A DNA stretch of 7,377 bases from an uncultured Collinsella sp. (GCA_902489665.1 CABUAT010000048.1:1-7377), one strand, 5' to 3'; positions 1 through 6,221 are shown, numbered from the stretch's first letter. Notes: generated by a model not told the origin, from the letters alone. A program made the numbers and translations.

Positions 1-26
1 CGTGCAAAATTGAGAGTATTCAGCAA

Positions 27-42
27 GGTAAAGGCTTTTACC
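27..42. other. Small palindrome near the left edge
   Basis: The sequence GGTAAA-GGCT-TTTACC forms a 6-bp inverted repeat with a 4-base centre. A weaker AGC/GCT pairing lies just outside it. It could be the end of a structured transcript entering from the left, or an operator. The window begins only 26 bases earlier, so its context is unknown. A short frame reading from base 1 stops at 46-48, but it is too short to call a gene end. Confidence 0.25.
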
Positions 43-59
43 AGCTAGATAAAGCACGG

Positions 60-104
60 AACAGCCCCCGTTTTGGCTCTGACGACGCTAAAACGGGGGC
101 TGTT
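60..104. terminator. Strong hairpin, probable terminator downstream of tex
   Basis: A perfect 15-bp stem pairs 60-74 (AACAGCCCCCGTTTT) with 90-104 around a 15-base loop. The GC-rich core is flanked by T/A runs on both sides, as in bidirectional intrinsic terminators. It lies about 100 bases beyond the tex stop codon and would end the leftward tex transcript. It could also end a rightward transcript entering from outside the window. The T-tract after the stem is weak on both strands (TTTGTGACTTTATT on +), so termination efficiency is uncertain. Confidence 0.65.
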
Positions 105-156
105 TGTGACTTTATTGCCTCTGAGGGGCATCCGGAACGGCGGAATTTGCAGAATA

Positions 157-179
157 CTCGCGATTCTGCACGTCGCGAG
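157..179. other. Small hairpin in the tex 3' region
   Basis: CTCGCGA (157-163) and TCGCGAG (173-179) form a perfect 7-bp stem with a 9-base loop. It lies 26 bases beyond the tex stop codon. No T-run follows on either strand, so it is more likely a 3'-UTR structure than a terminator by itself. Confidence 0.3.
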
Positions 180-204
180 AGGGGGGACCCTTGCTTTAGG
201 CGGT

Positions 205-2352
205 TTACTTCCCCTGCACCATGGTGAGCGAGATCTTCTTGCGGTCGCGATCGACTTTTTCGACCCACACCTTCACCGTGTCGCCGACGCGCACGACATC
301 ACTCGGGTGCTTGACGAAGCGGTTGGCCAGCTTGGAGATGTGCACGAGGCCGTCCTGGTGCACACCCACGTCGACGAAGGCGCCAAAGTCGACGACGTTG
401 CGCACCGTGCCCTTGAGTTCCATGCCGGGCTCCAGGTCGTCGATGGAAAGCGCCGAGCGGCTAAAGACTACCTCGGGCGCGTCGTCGCGCGGGTCGCGGC
501 CGGGCTTTTTGAGTTCGTTAACGATGTCGATGAGCGTGAGGGTGCCGCAGTCTAGGTCGCTTGCCAGCGCCGAGATGCTGCCCAGGCGGCGCTCGATATC
601 GGGTACGCCGCCACGGCTGAGTTCGCTGGCGGCAACGCCGGCGCGCTCCAGGACGGCCGTGGCCACCTCGTAGCTTTCGGGGTGGACGCTCGTCGCGTCG
701 AGCGGGTTCTTACCGCCGCTGATGCGCAGGAAGCCCGCGGCGTTGAGGTATGCCTTGGGCCCCAACTTGGGGACCTTTTTGAGCTGGCGGCGATCGGTAA
801 AGGCGCCGTTTTCCTCGCGGTACGCCACGATGTTCTTGGCCACGCTCGGCGTGATGCCCGATACGTATCCCAGCAGGCTCGCGCTCGCGGTATTTACGTC
901 GACGCCCACGCGGTTGACGACGTCTTCCACCACGTGACCCAGCGTGCGCGAAAGCTCGGCCTGGTCAAGGTCGTGCTGGTATTGGCCCACGCCGATAGAC
1001 TGGGGCGGGATCTTGACGAGCTCTGCCAGCGGGTCCTGCAGGCGGCGGCCCAGGCTCATGGCACCGCGCACGGTGACGTCCAGGTCGGGATACTCCTGGC
1101 TTGCGAGCTCGGAAGCGGAGTACACCGACGCGCCGGCCTCGTTGACGATGGTGTATCGCAGTCCGGGTGCCTGCTCGGCAATGAACTCCGAGACGACTTC
1201 CTCGGTCTCGCGGCTGGCGGTGCCGTTGCCGATGACGATGGTGTTGACGCCGTCCTTCTTGACGAGGCGGGCGAGCTCGCGCTTGGTGCCGACGACGTCG
1301 TGGCGCGGCTTGGTGGGGTAGACCACGCCGTGGTCGAGCAGCTTGCCGGTCTCGTCCATGACGGCGACCTTGCAGCCGGTGCGGTAGCCCGGGTCGAGCG
1401 CGAGCACGCGGGCGCCGCGGACGGGACGGGCCGAGAGCAGGCCCTCGAGATTCTTGGCAAAGACGTTGATGGCCTCGGTCTGGGCGCGGACGGTGAGCTT
1501 GGCGCGGGCCTCGCGCTCAAGGGAGGGCGCCATGAGGCGCTTGTAGCCGTCGGCGATGGCGGCATCGAAGATGGGGGCGAAGACACCCTGGCGTCGGGGC
1601 CAACGGCTACCGAGGCGTGCCGTGGCGGCGGCGCCGTCGACGTTGACGCGTACGCGGAGCTTGCCCTCGCGCTCGCCGCGGTCGATAGCCAGCACACGGT
1701 GGTTGGGTATACGGCGCAGTGGCTCGTCATAGTTGTAGTACGGCTCGTAGGGGGTCTTCCCGGCGGGGTCGGTGGCCTCAACGACGATATCGGCGGTGTT
1801 TTGCGTAAAGGCACGCAGGTCGGCGACGTTCTCGGGGTCTTCGGCCACCGTCTCGGCCACGATGTCGGCGGCGCCGGCAAGCGCCTTCTCGGGTGTGCCG
1901 AAGCCGGCCTCCTCGTTGACGTAGTCCGCGGCGGTGTCGAGCGCGCTGCCCTTGGCCGATGCCTGCATGATGATCATATTGGCGAGCGGCTCCAAGCCTG
2001 CCTCGCGGGCCTTCTGCGCGCGGGTCATGCGCTTTTTGCGGTAGGGCTTGTAGAGGTCCTCGACACGCTGGAGCTGCGTGGCCTCGCGAATCTGCTGCTC
2101 GAGTTCGGGCGTGAGCTTGCCCTGGGCGTCGATGAGCAGAATGACGTCCTCTTTACGCTGCTCAAGATTGCGCAGGTAGGACAGGCGCTCGTCGAGCGCG
2201 CGCAGGGCGACGTCGTCCATGCCGCCCGTGGCTTCCTTGCGGTAGCGCGAGATAAAGGGGATGGTGTTGCCCTCGTCGATGAGCTTGACGGCCGCCTCGA
2301 TGTTGGCGGCCTTAAGGTTGAGCTCGCGAGCGAGCTGGGCGATAAGATCCAT
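205..2352 (-). CDS. tex: Tex family S1 RNA-binding protein
   Basis: Tex is a conserved cytoplasmic nucleic-acid-binding protein linked in other bacteria to transcription and RNA metabolism. The product is 715 residues, slightly short for a family that is usually about 720-780. Visible parts in order: an N-terminal helical Tex region with the hallmark NTIPFISRYRKEATGGMDD (about 29-47) and DLYKPYRKKRMTRAQKARE (about 99-117); a YqgF/RNase H-like domain with VLALDPGYRTGCKVAVMD (316-333) and IVIGNGTASRETE (372-384); helix-hairpin-helix repeats around VNTAS and LLGYVSGI (486-545); and a C-terminal S1 domain (about 643-712, VDFGAFVDVGVHQDGLVHIS). The protein ends right after S1 with no tail. I chose the ATG at 2352 because AAGGAG lies 4 bases upstream and the protein then begins with the family's normal MDLIAQLARELNL. 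An in-frame GTG at 2439 would add 29 unrelated residues. It is monocistronic, with its own leader and downstream terminator. Confidence 0.96.
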   Translation of the reverse strand: MDLIAQLARELNLKAANIEAAVKLIDEGNTIPFISRYRKEATGGMDDVALRALDERLSYLRNLEQRKEDVILLIDAQGKLTPELEQQIREATQLQRVEDLYKPYRKKRMTRAQKAREAGLEPLANMIIMQASAKGSALDTAADYVNEEAGFGTPEKALAGAADIVAETVAEDPENVADLRAFTQNTADIVVEATDPAGKTPYEPYYNYDEPLRRIPNHRVLAIDRGEREGKLRVRVNVDGAAATARLGSRWPRRQGVFAPIFDAAIADGYKRLMAPSLEREARAKLTVRAQTEAINVFAKNLEGLLSARPVRGARVLALDPGYRTGCKVAVMDETGKLLDHGVVYPTKPRHDVVGTKRELARLVKKDGVNTIVIGNGTASRETEEVVSEFIAEQAPGLRYTIVNEAGASVYSASELASQEYPDLDVTVRGAMSLGRRLQDPLAELVKIPPQSIGVGQYQHDLDQAELSRTLGHVVEDVVNRVGVDVNTASASLLGYVSGITPSVAKNIVAYREENGAFTDRRQLKKVPKLGPKAYLNAAGFLRISGGKNPLDATSVHPESYEVATAVLERAGVAASELSRGGVPDIERRLGSISALASDLDCGTLTLIDIVNELKKPGRDPRDDAPEVVFSRSALSIDDLEPGMELKGTVRNVVDFGAFVDVGVHQDGLVHISKLANRFVKHPSDVVRVGDTVKVWVEKVDRDRKKISLTMVQGK

Positions 2353-2379
2353 GGGACTCCTTGCGTTTAAGGTGCGTTT
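2353..2379 (-). promoter_or_regulatory. tex ribosome-binding site and tandem heptamer
   Basis: On the minus strand AAGGAG (2357-2362 in + coordinates) sits 4 bases before the tex ATG. This decides the start against the upstream in-frame GTG at 2439. Just upstream is a direct repeat of AAACGCA on the minus strand (+ TGCGTTT at 2362-2368 and 2373-2379), spaced one helical turn (11 bases) apart. Whether the repeat has a role is unknown. Confidence 0.6.
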
Positions 2380-2410
2380 GCAGCACAGGGCTACCAAGGA
2401 TACCACCCGT

Positions 2411-2429
2411 CCCAAAAGACTGTTTTGGG
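2411..2429. other. Hairpin in the tex leader
   Basis: CCCAAAA (2411-2417) pairs perfectly with TTTTGGG (2423-2429) across a 5-base loop. If tex transcription starts in the symmetric element further upstream, this hairpin lies inside the 5' untranslated leader, about 60 bases before the start codon. No T-run follows on the minus strand, so it is not a simple attenuator. It may affect mRNA stability or be incidental. Confidence 0.35.
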
Positions 2430-2434
2430 GCCGT

Positions 2435-2594
2435 GCCACGAAAACGGCCTATCTACTACGTTTTACCCGTAGGGACTGACCATACCTGGGTTTTCCGAAA
2501 ATCGGCAAGCTGTTTACCTGCGGTTTTTATTTCGCGAAATTCGGTATGGTTGAGGGAGGTCGGTTAAACGTAGTAGATAGGTCCATTTCGTGGC
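2435..2594. repeat. 160-bp two-fold symmetric inverted-repeat element
   Basis: Three blocks in the left half recur in reverse complement in the right half with identical spacing. GCCACGAAA (2435-2443) matches 2586-2594. CCTATCTACTACGTTT (2448-2463) matches 2566-2581. CCATACC (2480-2486) matches 2543-2549. The spacers are 4 and 16 bases in both arms, and they differ in sequence while keeping length. Each half also has a small palindrome near the centre: TTTTC-C-GAAAA (2491-2501) and ATTTCGCGAAAT (2529-2540). The axis lies at about 2514. Conserved blocks with diverged, length-conserved spacers suggest two old copies of one unit in opposite orientation, or a protein- or RNA-binding array. No transposase is present and no target-site duplication is evident. 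It lies between tex and the terminator of the neighbouring operon. Confidence 0.8.
2479..2508 (-). promoter_or_regulatory. Candidate tex promoter
   Basis: On the minus strand TTGCCG (+ 2503-2508) is separated by 18 bases from TATGGT (+ 2479-2484), a weak sigma-70-like match. It would give a leader of roughly 120 bases containing one arm of the symmetric element. The mirrored TATGGT on the plus strand (2545-2550) has no good -35 partner and no gene downstream on that strand. Low-confidence prediction by eye. Confidence 0.25.
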
Positions 2595-2660
2595 GAACGA
2601 ACCAAGCCGAGGTACAAAATAGCCCCCTGCCCCAGAAAGATTGTCGGCAAGGTAGCAAAA

Positions 2661-2692
2661 TGCCCCGCGGGCAGGAGGCTGCTCGCGGGGCA
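2661..2692 (-). terminator. Terminator of the SDR-MFS-Gfo/Idh operon
   Basis: TGCCCCGCG (2661-2669) pairs with CGCGGGGCA (2684-2692). The stem extends inward through one G-U pair to 12 bp with an 8-base loop. Reading leftward, the stem is followed directly by TTTTGC, as expected of an intrinsic terminator. It lies about 70 bases past the stop codon of the last operon gene. It separates the operon from the tex promoter region. Confidence 0.75.
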
Positions 2693-2764
2693 AAGAAGAG
2701 GGGCTTGTTGGTGGCGGACCGAGGGTCTCGGCATGGGGTTTCTGCCGCGGCCGCTCTTAAGGCG

Positions 2765-3805
2765 TTACAGCTCGACGAGCTGGCCGGTCTCGGCGGCCTC
2801 CTTGATGGCGTTGAGAAGCGTGAGCGTCTTAACGTTGTCGGCGGGGGTCACGACGGGCTCGACCTCGCGGCGGACAACCTTCACAAAGTGCTTGAGCTGC
2901 ATCTTGTGCGGCAGCGCCGGGTCGACGGCCGGGATCTCCATCTGCAGCGGCTTGTGCCAGTTGGAGGCGCCGTCGTAGGAGAATTGGTGCAGGCGGGGCA
3001 GCGAAAGGGCACCCTTGGTGCCGCCGATAAAGTAGGCGTCGGCGTCGAAGGGACGGTACTGCGGGTCCTCGCGAGCGGTGGCCTCCCAGTTCCAGGGGCT
3101 GGCGGTGGCGTCGGAGATGGTCATGCTCGCAAGCGCGCCATCGGCAAAACGGACGTTGACCACGGCGGAGTCCTCGGTCTCAAAACCGCGGGCGGCGCTG
3201 GACTGCATGCCCTGGACGGCAACGGGCTCGCCCAGCAGGTAACGGAGCAGGTCGACGTCGTGCACCAGGTTGACCAGGATCGGGCCGGCACCCTTCTTGC
3301 GGCGCCACTCGACGTCGAAGTACTCGTCGTTCTTATAGATCATGTAGTGGAAGCTCGACACGGTGAGCTTGCCCAACTCGCCGGACTCGATGATTTCCTT
3401 GGCTTTGTTGACGAAGGGATTGTGGCGACGGTGCTGGCCCACGAGCACGGGCACGCCGGCGGTCTCGGCCTCGGCGGCAAAGGCCTGGGCATCCTCGAGG
3501 TCGTTGGAGATCGGCTTTTCGACCAGCGGCACGATGTTGCGCTTCACGGCCTCGCGGGCAACGCCCAGGTGCAGGTCGTTGGGGGTGGCGATGATGACGG
3601 CCTCGGGCTTGACCTCGTCCATCATCTGGGCGGGATCGGTGTAAAAAGGCACGCCGGCGGCCTCGGCCGTGGCGCGGGCGCCCTCAAAGGCGTCGGCGAT
3701 GGCGACGAGCTCGGCCTCGGGCTCCTCGGTGACAAAGCGGATGTGGTTGCGGCCCATGGCGCCGGCGCCGATAACGGCAATGCGGACGGGGTTGAGCTCA
3801 GACAT
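2765..3805 (-). CDS. Gfo/Idh/MocA family NAD(P)-dependent oxidoreductase
   Basis: This is a cytoplasmic dehydrogenase of the glucose-fructose oxidoreductase / inositol dehydrogenase / MocA family. These enzymes oxidise or reduce a hydroxyl or carbonyl on sugars, polyols or related compounds. The 346-residue length is normal. The N-terminal Rossmann domain has IAVIGAGAMGRNH (9-21), the acidic end of strand 2 at IAD (36-38), and ATPNDLH (73-79). The family lysine lies in VEKPIS (95-100, Lys97). The C-terminal alpha/beta domain contains GAGPILVNLVHDVDLLRYLLGE (starting at 172), with the conserved His182. The Asp usually found four residues before that His is Val178, with Asn179 beside it. The ATG at 3805 has AAGGAG 5 bases upstream. 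It is the last gene of the operon, 69 bases after the carrier gene, and that gap holds a perfect palindrome. Its substrate cannot be inferred; its carrier and SDR neighbours suggest a shared imported substrate. Confidence 0.93.
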   Translation of the reverse strand: MSELNPVRIAVIGAGAMGRNHIRFVTEEPEAELVAIADAFEGARATAEAAGVPFYTDPAQMMDEVKPEAVIIATPNDLHLGVAREAVKRNIVPLVEKPISNDLEDAQAFAAEAETAGVPVLVGQHRRHNPFVNKAKEIIESGELGKLTVSSFHYMIYKNDEYFDVEWRRKKGAGPILVNLVHDVDLLRYLLGEPVAVQGMQSSAARGFETEDSAVVNVRFADGALASMTISDATASPWNWEATAREDPQYRPFDADAYFIGGTKGALSLPRLHQFSYDGASNWHKPLQMEIPAVDPALPHKMQLKHFVKVVRREVEPVVTPADNVKTLTLLNAIKEAAETGQLVEL

Positions 3806-3834
3806 TTCGACTCCTTAATAGTGGTGGCGATGGA

Positions 3835-3865
3835 ATGTGACAAAGGGACAGTCCCTTTGTCACAT
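3835..3865. repeat. Perfect 31-nt palindrome, copy 1
   Basis: The 15-base arms 3835-3849 and 3851-3865 are perfect reverse complements around a single central A (3850). The arm reads ATGTGACAAAGGGAC. The inner 29 bases (3836-3864) recur exactly at 7199-7227. It sits between the carrier and Gfo/Idh genes. In the leftward mRNA it would form a long hairpin that could dampen read-through to, or separate the stability of, the distal gene. No T-run follows on the minus strand, so it is not a canonical terminator. It resembles dispersed REP-type intergenic palindromes, and I recall this motif recurring in Collinsella-like genomes. Confidence 0.85.
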
Positions 3866-3874
3866 CGGCAATTA

Positions 3875-5131
3875 CTAAGCGGACTTCTTCTTGCTGTCGG
3901 AGACCATCATGTAGACGGTGAGCACGACGGCGATGGCGGCGATCACAATGGCGCCGTAGAAGGACTGCTGGTAGGCGGCGCTGCCGGCCTCGGCGTGATA
4001 CAGCACGGCGGTGATGGGCTGGCTGATCCAGGTGGAAGCGGCGTAGCCCAAAAACATGATGCCGTAGTTGACGCCGATGTTGCTGGTGCCAAAGGCGCCA
4101 CCGGTGAGCGGCGGGTAGATGACGAGCAGGGCGCCAAAGCTAAAGCCGAGCAGGGCGAGTGCCACAAAGAACATGCTCTGCGTAAAGCTCATCGACATGA
4201 TGACGAGCGCGACGATGGTGACGACAAGGCTGATGAGCAGCGACTTATAGGCGCCGAGCTTGTCGATGATCTGGCCAAAGGACAGACGACCGACCAGGTT
4301 GGCGCAGGTGTTGACGGAGACGACCACACCGCCGAGGGCGACGGCCGCGGCGCTCGTGGGGTCGGCGAAGAGCTGGACGGCGGCGATGGAGGCAACCTTG
4401 CCCACGAGCAGTGTGCCCGCGGTGGCGGCAAAGGCGAAGGTGATGATGAGGACCCAGAAGCGCGGGGTCTTGACCATCTCGCCCGGGGTGAGGTCGCCGA
4501 AGGTGCCGGCATGTGCGCCGCCCTTAGGGGCCTCGAAGCCTTCGGGCAGCCAACCGGCCTCGGGGGCCTTCAGGAACAGGGCGGAGGCGGCGATCATCAC
4601 AAAGAAGATGACGCCGAGCGCCTTAAGGGCGCCAAAGATGCCCAGGCTCGGGATGAGCAGCGAGGCGAGCACCGGGGACAGCACGGCGGGACCGGCGGTC
4701 GAAGCGGCCAGGGTGATGCCGGAGGCGAGACCCTTCTTGTCGATGAACCACTTTTGGCCGGTGGTGAGCGCCGGGTTATAGCCCAGACCGTTGCCGACGG
4801 CGGCGACGAGTGAGAACCACAGGTAGAACTGCCACGGCTCGGTGACGGTGCCGGACATGAACCAGCCCAGGCCGTAGCACACGGCGGCGGCGATCACGAC
4901 GTTGCGCGGGCCGATCTTATCGGAGATGCGGCCGGCGAAGATGCCCGTCACGGCCATGATGGTTTGAAAGACCGGGAAAGCCCAGGTAAGGGCGCTGGAC
5001 CACTCGGGATAGACGGCGAGCAGATTCTTGCTCACGACGGAATACAGCGCGATGGAGCTGATGAAGAACATGGTGACGCACGCGGCGGAAAGCACGACGG
5101 CGCGACCCTTGTTGGAGTTGGTGGAAGCCAT
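3875..5131 (-). CDS. MFS transporter, oxalate/formate-antiporter (OFA) type
   Basis: This is a 418-residue inner-membrane carrier of the major facilitator superfamily with about 12 hydrophobic helices. MFS motif A (GRISDKIGPR, 67-76) follows helix 2 and a second copy (GQIIDKLGAYK, 286-296) lies in the other half. OFA-like signatures are WFIDKKGLASGI (128-139), APEAGWLPEGF (189-199) in the central cytoplasmic loop, and FGTSNIGVNYGIMF (347-360). The C terminus is short and basic (SDSKKKSA). OFA carriers move small carboxylates. The characterised oxalate exchanger OxlT needs a lysine in helix 11, but here residues 352-380 contain no Lys or Arg, so oxalate is unlikely. The ATG at 5131 follows a weak AAAGAG. 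It is the middle gene, 65 bases after the SDR. The carrier probably imports the substrate of the two flanking dehydrogenases. Confidence 0.9.
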   Translation of the reverse strand: MASTNSNKGRAVVLSAACVTMFFISSIALYSVVSKNLLAVYPEWSSALTWAFPVFQTIMAVTGIFAGRISDKIGPRNVVIAAAVCYGLGWFMSGTVTEPWQFYLWFSLVAAVGNGLGYNPALTTGQKWFIDKKGLASGITLAASTAGPAVLSPVLASLLIPSLGIFGALKALGVIFFVMIAASALFLKAPEAGWLPEGFEAPKGGAHAGTFGDLTPGEMVKTPRFWVLIITFAFAATAGTLLVGKVASIAAVQLFADPTSAAAVALGGVVVSVNTCANLVGRLSFGQIIDKLGAYKSLLISLVVTIVALVIMSMSFTQSMFFVALALLGFSFGALLVIYPPLTGGAFGTSNIGVNYGIMFLGYAASTWISQPITAVLYHAEAGSAAYQQSFYGAIVIAAIAVVLTVYMMVSDSKKKSA

Positions 5132-5154
5132 TGGACTCTTTCTAATCGATACGG

Positions 5155-5184
5155 GGGAGGAGCGGGCGTGTCCGCGGGCCTCCC
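5155..5184 (-). other. Hairpin between SDR and carrier genes
   Basis: GGGAGG (5155-5160) pairs with CCTCCC (5179-5184). Inside it GCGG (5162-5165) pairs with CCGC (5172-5175), which gives an interrupted GC-rich stem in the 65-base gap. It lacks a following T-run. It may act as an mRNA processing or stabilising element that sets different levels of enzyme and transporter, or may simply reflect GC richness. Confidence 0.3.
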
Positions 5185-5196
5185 TGTTAGGTTGGT

Positions 5197-6078
5197 TTAC
5201 TGGTCGGTCGGCTTGGCGACGCCGGACTCATCGGACCAGAGCTCGACACCTTTGTTCTTGAGGTAGTTGTCGGCATAGGCGCGACGGCCGCCGGGCTTGG
5301 CGGTGAGGTCGCCCATCATGTTGGAGAAGCCGCCGTCGACCTTGATGGCGTCGCCGGTGGTAAAGTCCGAGCGCTTGGACGCCAGGAACATGACGGCGTT
5401 GGCGATATCGCTGACCTCGCCGATGCGGCGCGTGGCGATCAGGCGGCTGCGGCTCTTTTCGACCTCGGGGTCGGCGTAGAAATTGGCCGACATGGGGGTT
5501 TTGACAAAGCAGGGCTCGACGCAGTTGGAGCGCACGCCGTAGGGGCCCCACTCGGCGGCGAGCATCTTGGACATCATGTTGACGCCCGCCTTGGTGGAGC
5601 TGTACACGCCCGAGAACGTCTCAGGGGAGTGGCTGGCAACGGTCGAGATGTGCACCAGGCGGCCCTGGCCGGCCTTGATCATCTCGCGACCAAAGCGCTG
5701 CGAGGTGATGAAGTAGCCGGTGAGGTTGACGTTGAGCACCTGCTCCCAGTCGGAGAGCGGCAGGTCCTCCATAGCGGCAAAGCGCAGGATGCCGGCGGTG
5801 TTGACGAGGACGTCGACGCGGCCGAAGTCGGCGATGGTGGCGTCGACGGCGGCCTGAACCTCGGCCTCGTCGGTGGCGTTCATCTTGTAGCCCTCGGCGT
5901 GGATGCCAAACTCGGCGGCGAGGTCGGCGGCTGCGGCCTTGACCTTTTCCTCGTCCAGATCGAGCAGGACGACGTTGGCGCCGTTGCGGGCGAACTCGCG
6001 GCAAATCTCGACGCCCATACCGCCGAGTGCGCCGGTCACGGCGCAGACATCGCCCTCGAGCTTAAGCCAATTGCCCAT
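5197..6078 (-). CDS. Short-chain dehydrogenase/reductase (SDR) with C-terminal tail
   Basis: This is a cytoplasmic NAD(P)-dependent oxidoreductase of the classical SDR type. The Rossmann fold starts with TGALGGMG (15-22). Asp40 at the end of strand 2 (VVLLDLD) suggests NAD(H) rather than NADP(H). NTAG (93-96) stands for the usual NNAG, followed by LNVNLTG (115-121) with the structural Asn118. The active-site pair is YSSTK (Tyr159, Lys163). The usual Ser, 13 residues before the Tyr, is Thr146, with Ser145 next to it in HISTVAS. GDAIKVDGG (242-250) closes the normal fold. Another 43 residues follow, making 293 in all against about 250 for most classical SDRs. The ATG at 6078 has GAAGGGAAG upstream. 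It is the first gene of the operon, divergent from the LysR gene. The substrate is unknown. It does not look like the Collinsella 7-beta-hydroxysteroid dehydrogenase as I remember that sequence. Confidence 0.93.
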   Translation of the reverse strand: MGNWLKLEGDVCAVTGALGGMGVEICREFARNGANVVLLDLDEEKVKAAAADLAAEFGIHAEGYKMNATDEAEVQAAVDATIADFGRVDVLVNTAGILRFAAMEDLPLSDWEQVLNVNLTGYFITSQRFGREMIKAGQGRLVHISTVASHSPETFSGVYSSTKAGVNMMSKMLAAEWGPYGVRSNCVEPCFVKTPMSANFYADPEVEKSRSRLIATRRIGEVSDIANAVMFLASKRSDFTTGDAIKVDGGFSNMMGDLTAKPGGRRAYADNYLKNKGVELWSDESGVAKPTDQ

Positions 6079-6104
6079 AGGAACTTCCCTTCTTGTGCCT
6101 CCCG

Positions 6105-6131
6105 GTGGGTCGTTCCCATTAATCGACCCAC
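6105..6131. promoter_or_regulatory. Dyad in the SDR operon leader
   Basis: GTGGGTCG (6105-6112) and CGACCCAC (6124-6131) form a perfect 8-bp inverted repeat with an 11-base A/T-rich centre. It lies 27-53 bases upstream of the SDR start codon, so with the promoter proposed here it would be a hairpin in the leader RNA. It could also be a downstream operator. There is no terminator-like T-run. Confidence 0.45.
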
Positions 6132-6147
6132 GTGGTTTTCGCTGGTT

Positions 6148-6176
6148 ATCGTATGCTTTGCATTTGCGCAGGTGAA
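6148..6176 (-). promoter_or_regulatory. Candidate promoter of the SDR operon
   Basis: On the minus strand TTCACC (+ 6171-6176) and TACGAT (+ 6148-6153) are spaced by exactly 17 bases. Each matches the sigma-70 consensus at four of six positions. Transcription would begin near 6141 and give a leader of about 62 bases. A weak -35 suits a promoter that needs an activator such as the divergent LysR protein. Prediction by eye. Confidence 0.4.
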
Positions 6177-6185
6177 TTGCATATT

Positions 6186-6194
6186 TGTTAGAAT
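6186..6194 (+). promoter_or_regulatory. Candidate extended -10 promoter of the LysR gene
   Basis: TG-T-TAGAAT fits an extended -10 element, with five of six matches to TATAAT. There is no clear -35 box, which such promoters tolerate. Transcription would begin near 6201, about 110 bases before the chosen LysR start. It overlaps the upstream region of the divergent operon promoter, as is common for LysR-type regulators that repress themselves. Confidence 0.35.
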
Positions 6195-6197
6195 GGC

Positions 6198-6214
6198 GTT
6201 AACCGTAGGTTTAC
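6198..6214. promoter_or_regulatory. Candidate LysR-type operator
   Basis: GTTAACC-GTA-GGTTTAC is a 17-base dyad with one mismatched symmetric pair (6200/6212). Its centre at 6206 is about 65 bases upstream of the predicted operon start (near 6141) and lies at the predicted regulator start (near 6201). LysR-family recognition sites typically sit near -65 of the target promoter and over their own promoter. The classical T-N11-A is present only as T-N11-T at the mismatched positions. Inferred from symmetry and position only. Confidence 0.4.
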
Positions 6215-6221
6215 ACTGTGC

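Noticed and set aside
1..48. C-terminal end of a plus-strand gene reading from base 1 to a TAG at 46-48
   Set aside because: Only 15 codons are visible, with no family signature, and they overlap a palindrome and a repeated word. It cannot be told apart from intergenic DNA without the left flank.
682..2370. A 562-residue open frame on the plus strand opposite tex
   Set aside because: It is the antisense shadow of a clearly recognised Tex gene in GC-rich DNA. Its translation is low-complexity, rich in Ala, Gly, Asp and Val, with no recognisable domain.
2353..2439. Extended tex start at the GTG at 2439
   Set aside because: The 29 extra residues do not resemble Tex, and AAGGAG lies directly before the ATG at 2352. 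The GTG itself falls inside the inverted-repeat arm.
2435..2594. Insertion sequence or complete MITE
   Set aside because: No transposase is encoded, and no flanking direct repeat could be found outside 2435 or 2594. The mobile-element idea is kept only as a hypothesis.
2546..4813. A 755-residue open frame on the plus strand opposite Gfo/Idh and the MFS gene
   Set aside because: It runs antisense across two well-supported genes and their intergenic gap, and its composition is repetitive (Gly, Asp, His, Val). It is explained by codon bias of the genes beneath it.
5197..6078. Hydroxysteroid (bile acid) dehydrogenase, given the likely gut actinobacterial host
   Set aside because: The motifs and C-terminal tail do not resemble the Collinsella 7-beta-HSDH sequence I remember. 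The carrier and Gfo/Idh neighbours do not suggest steroid metabolism.
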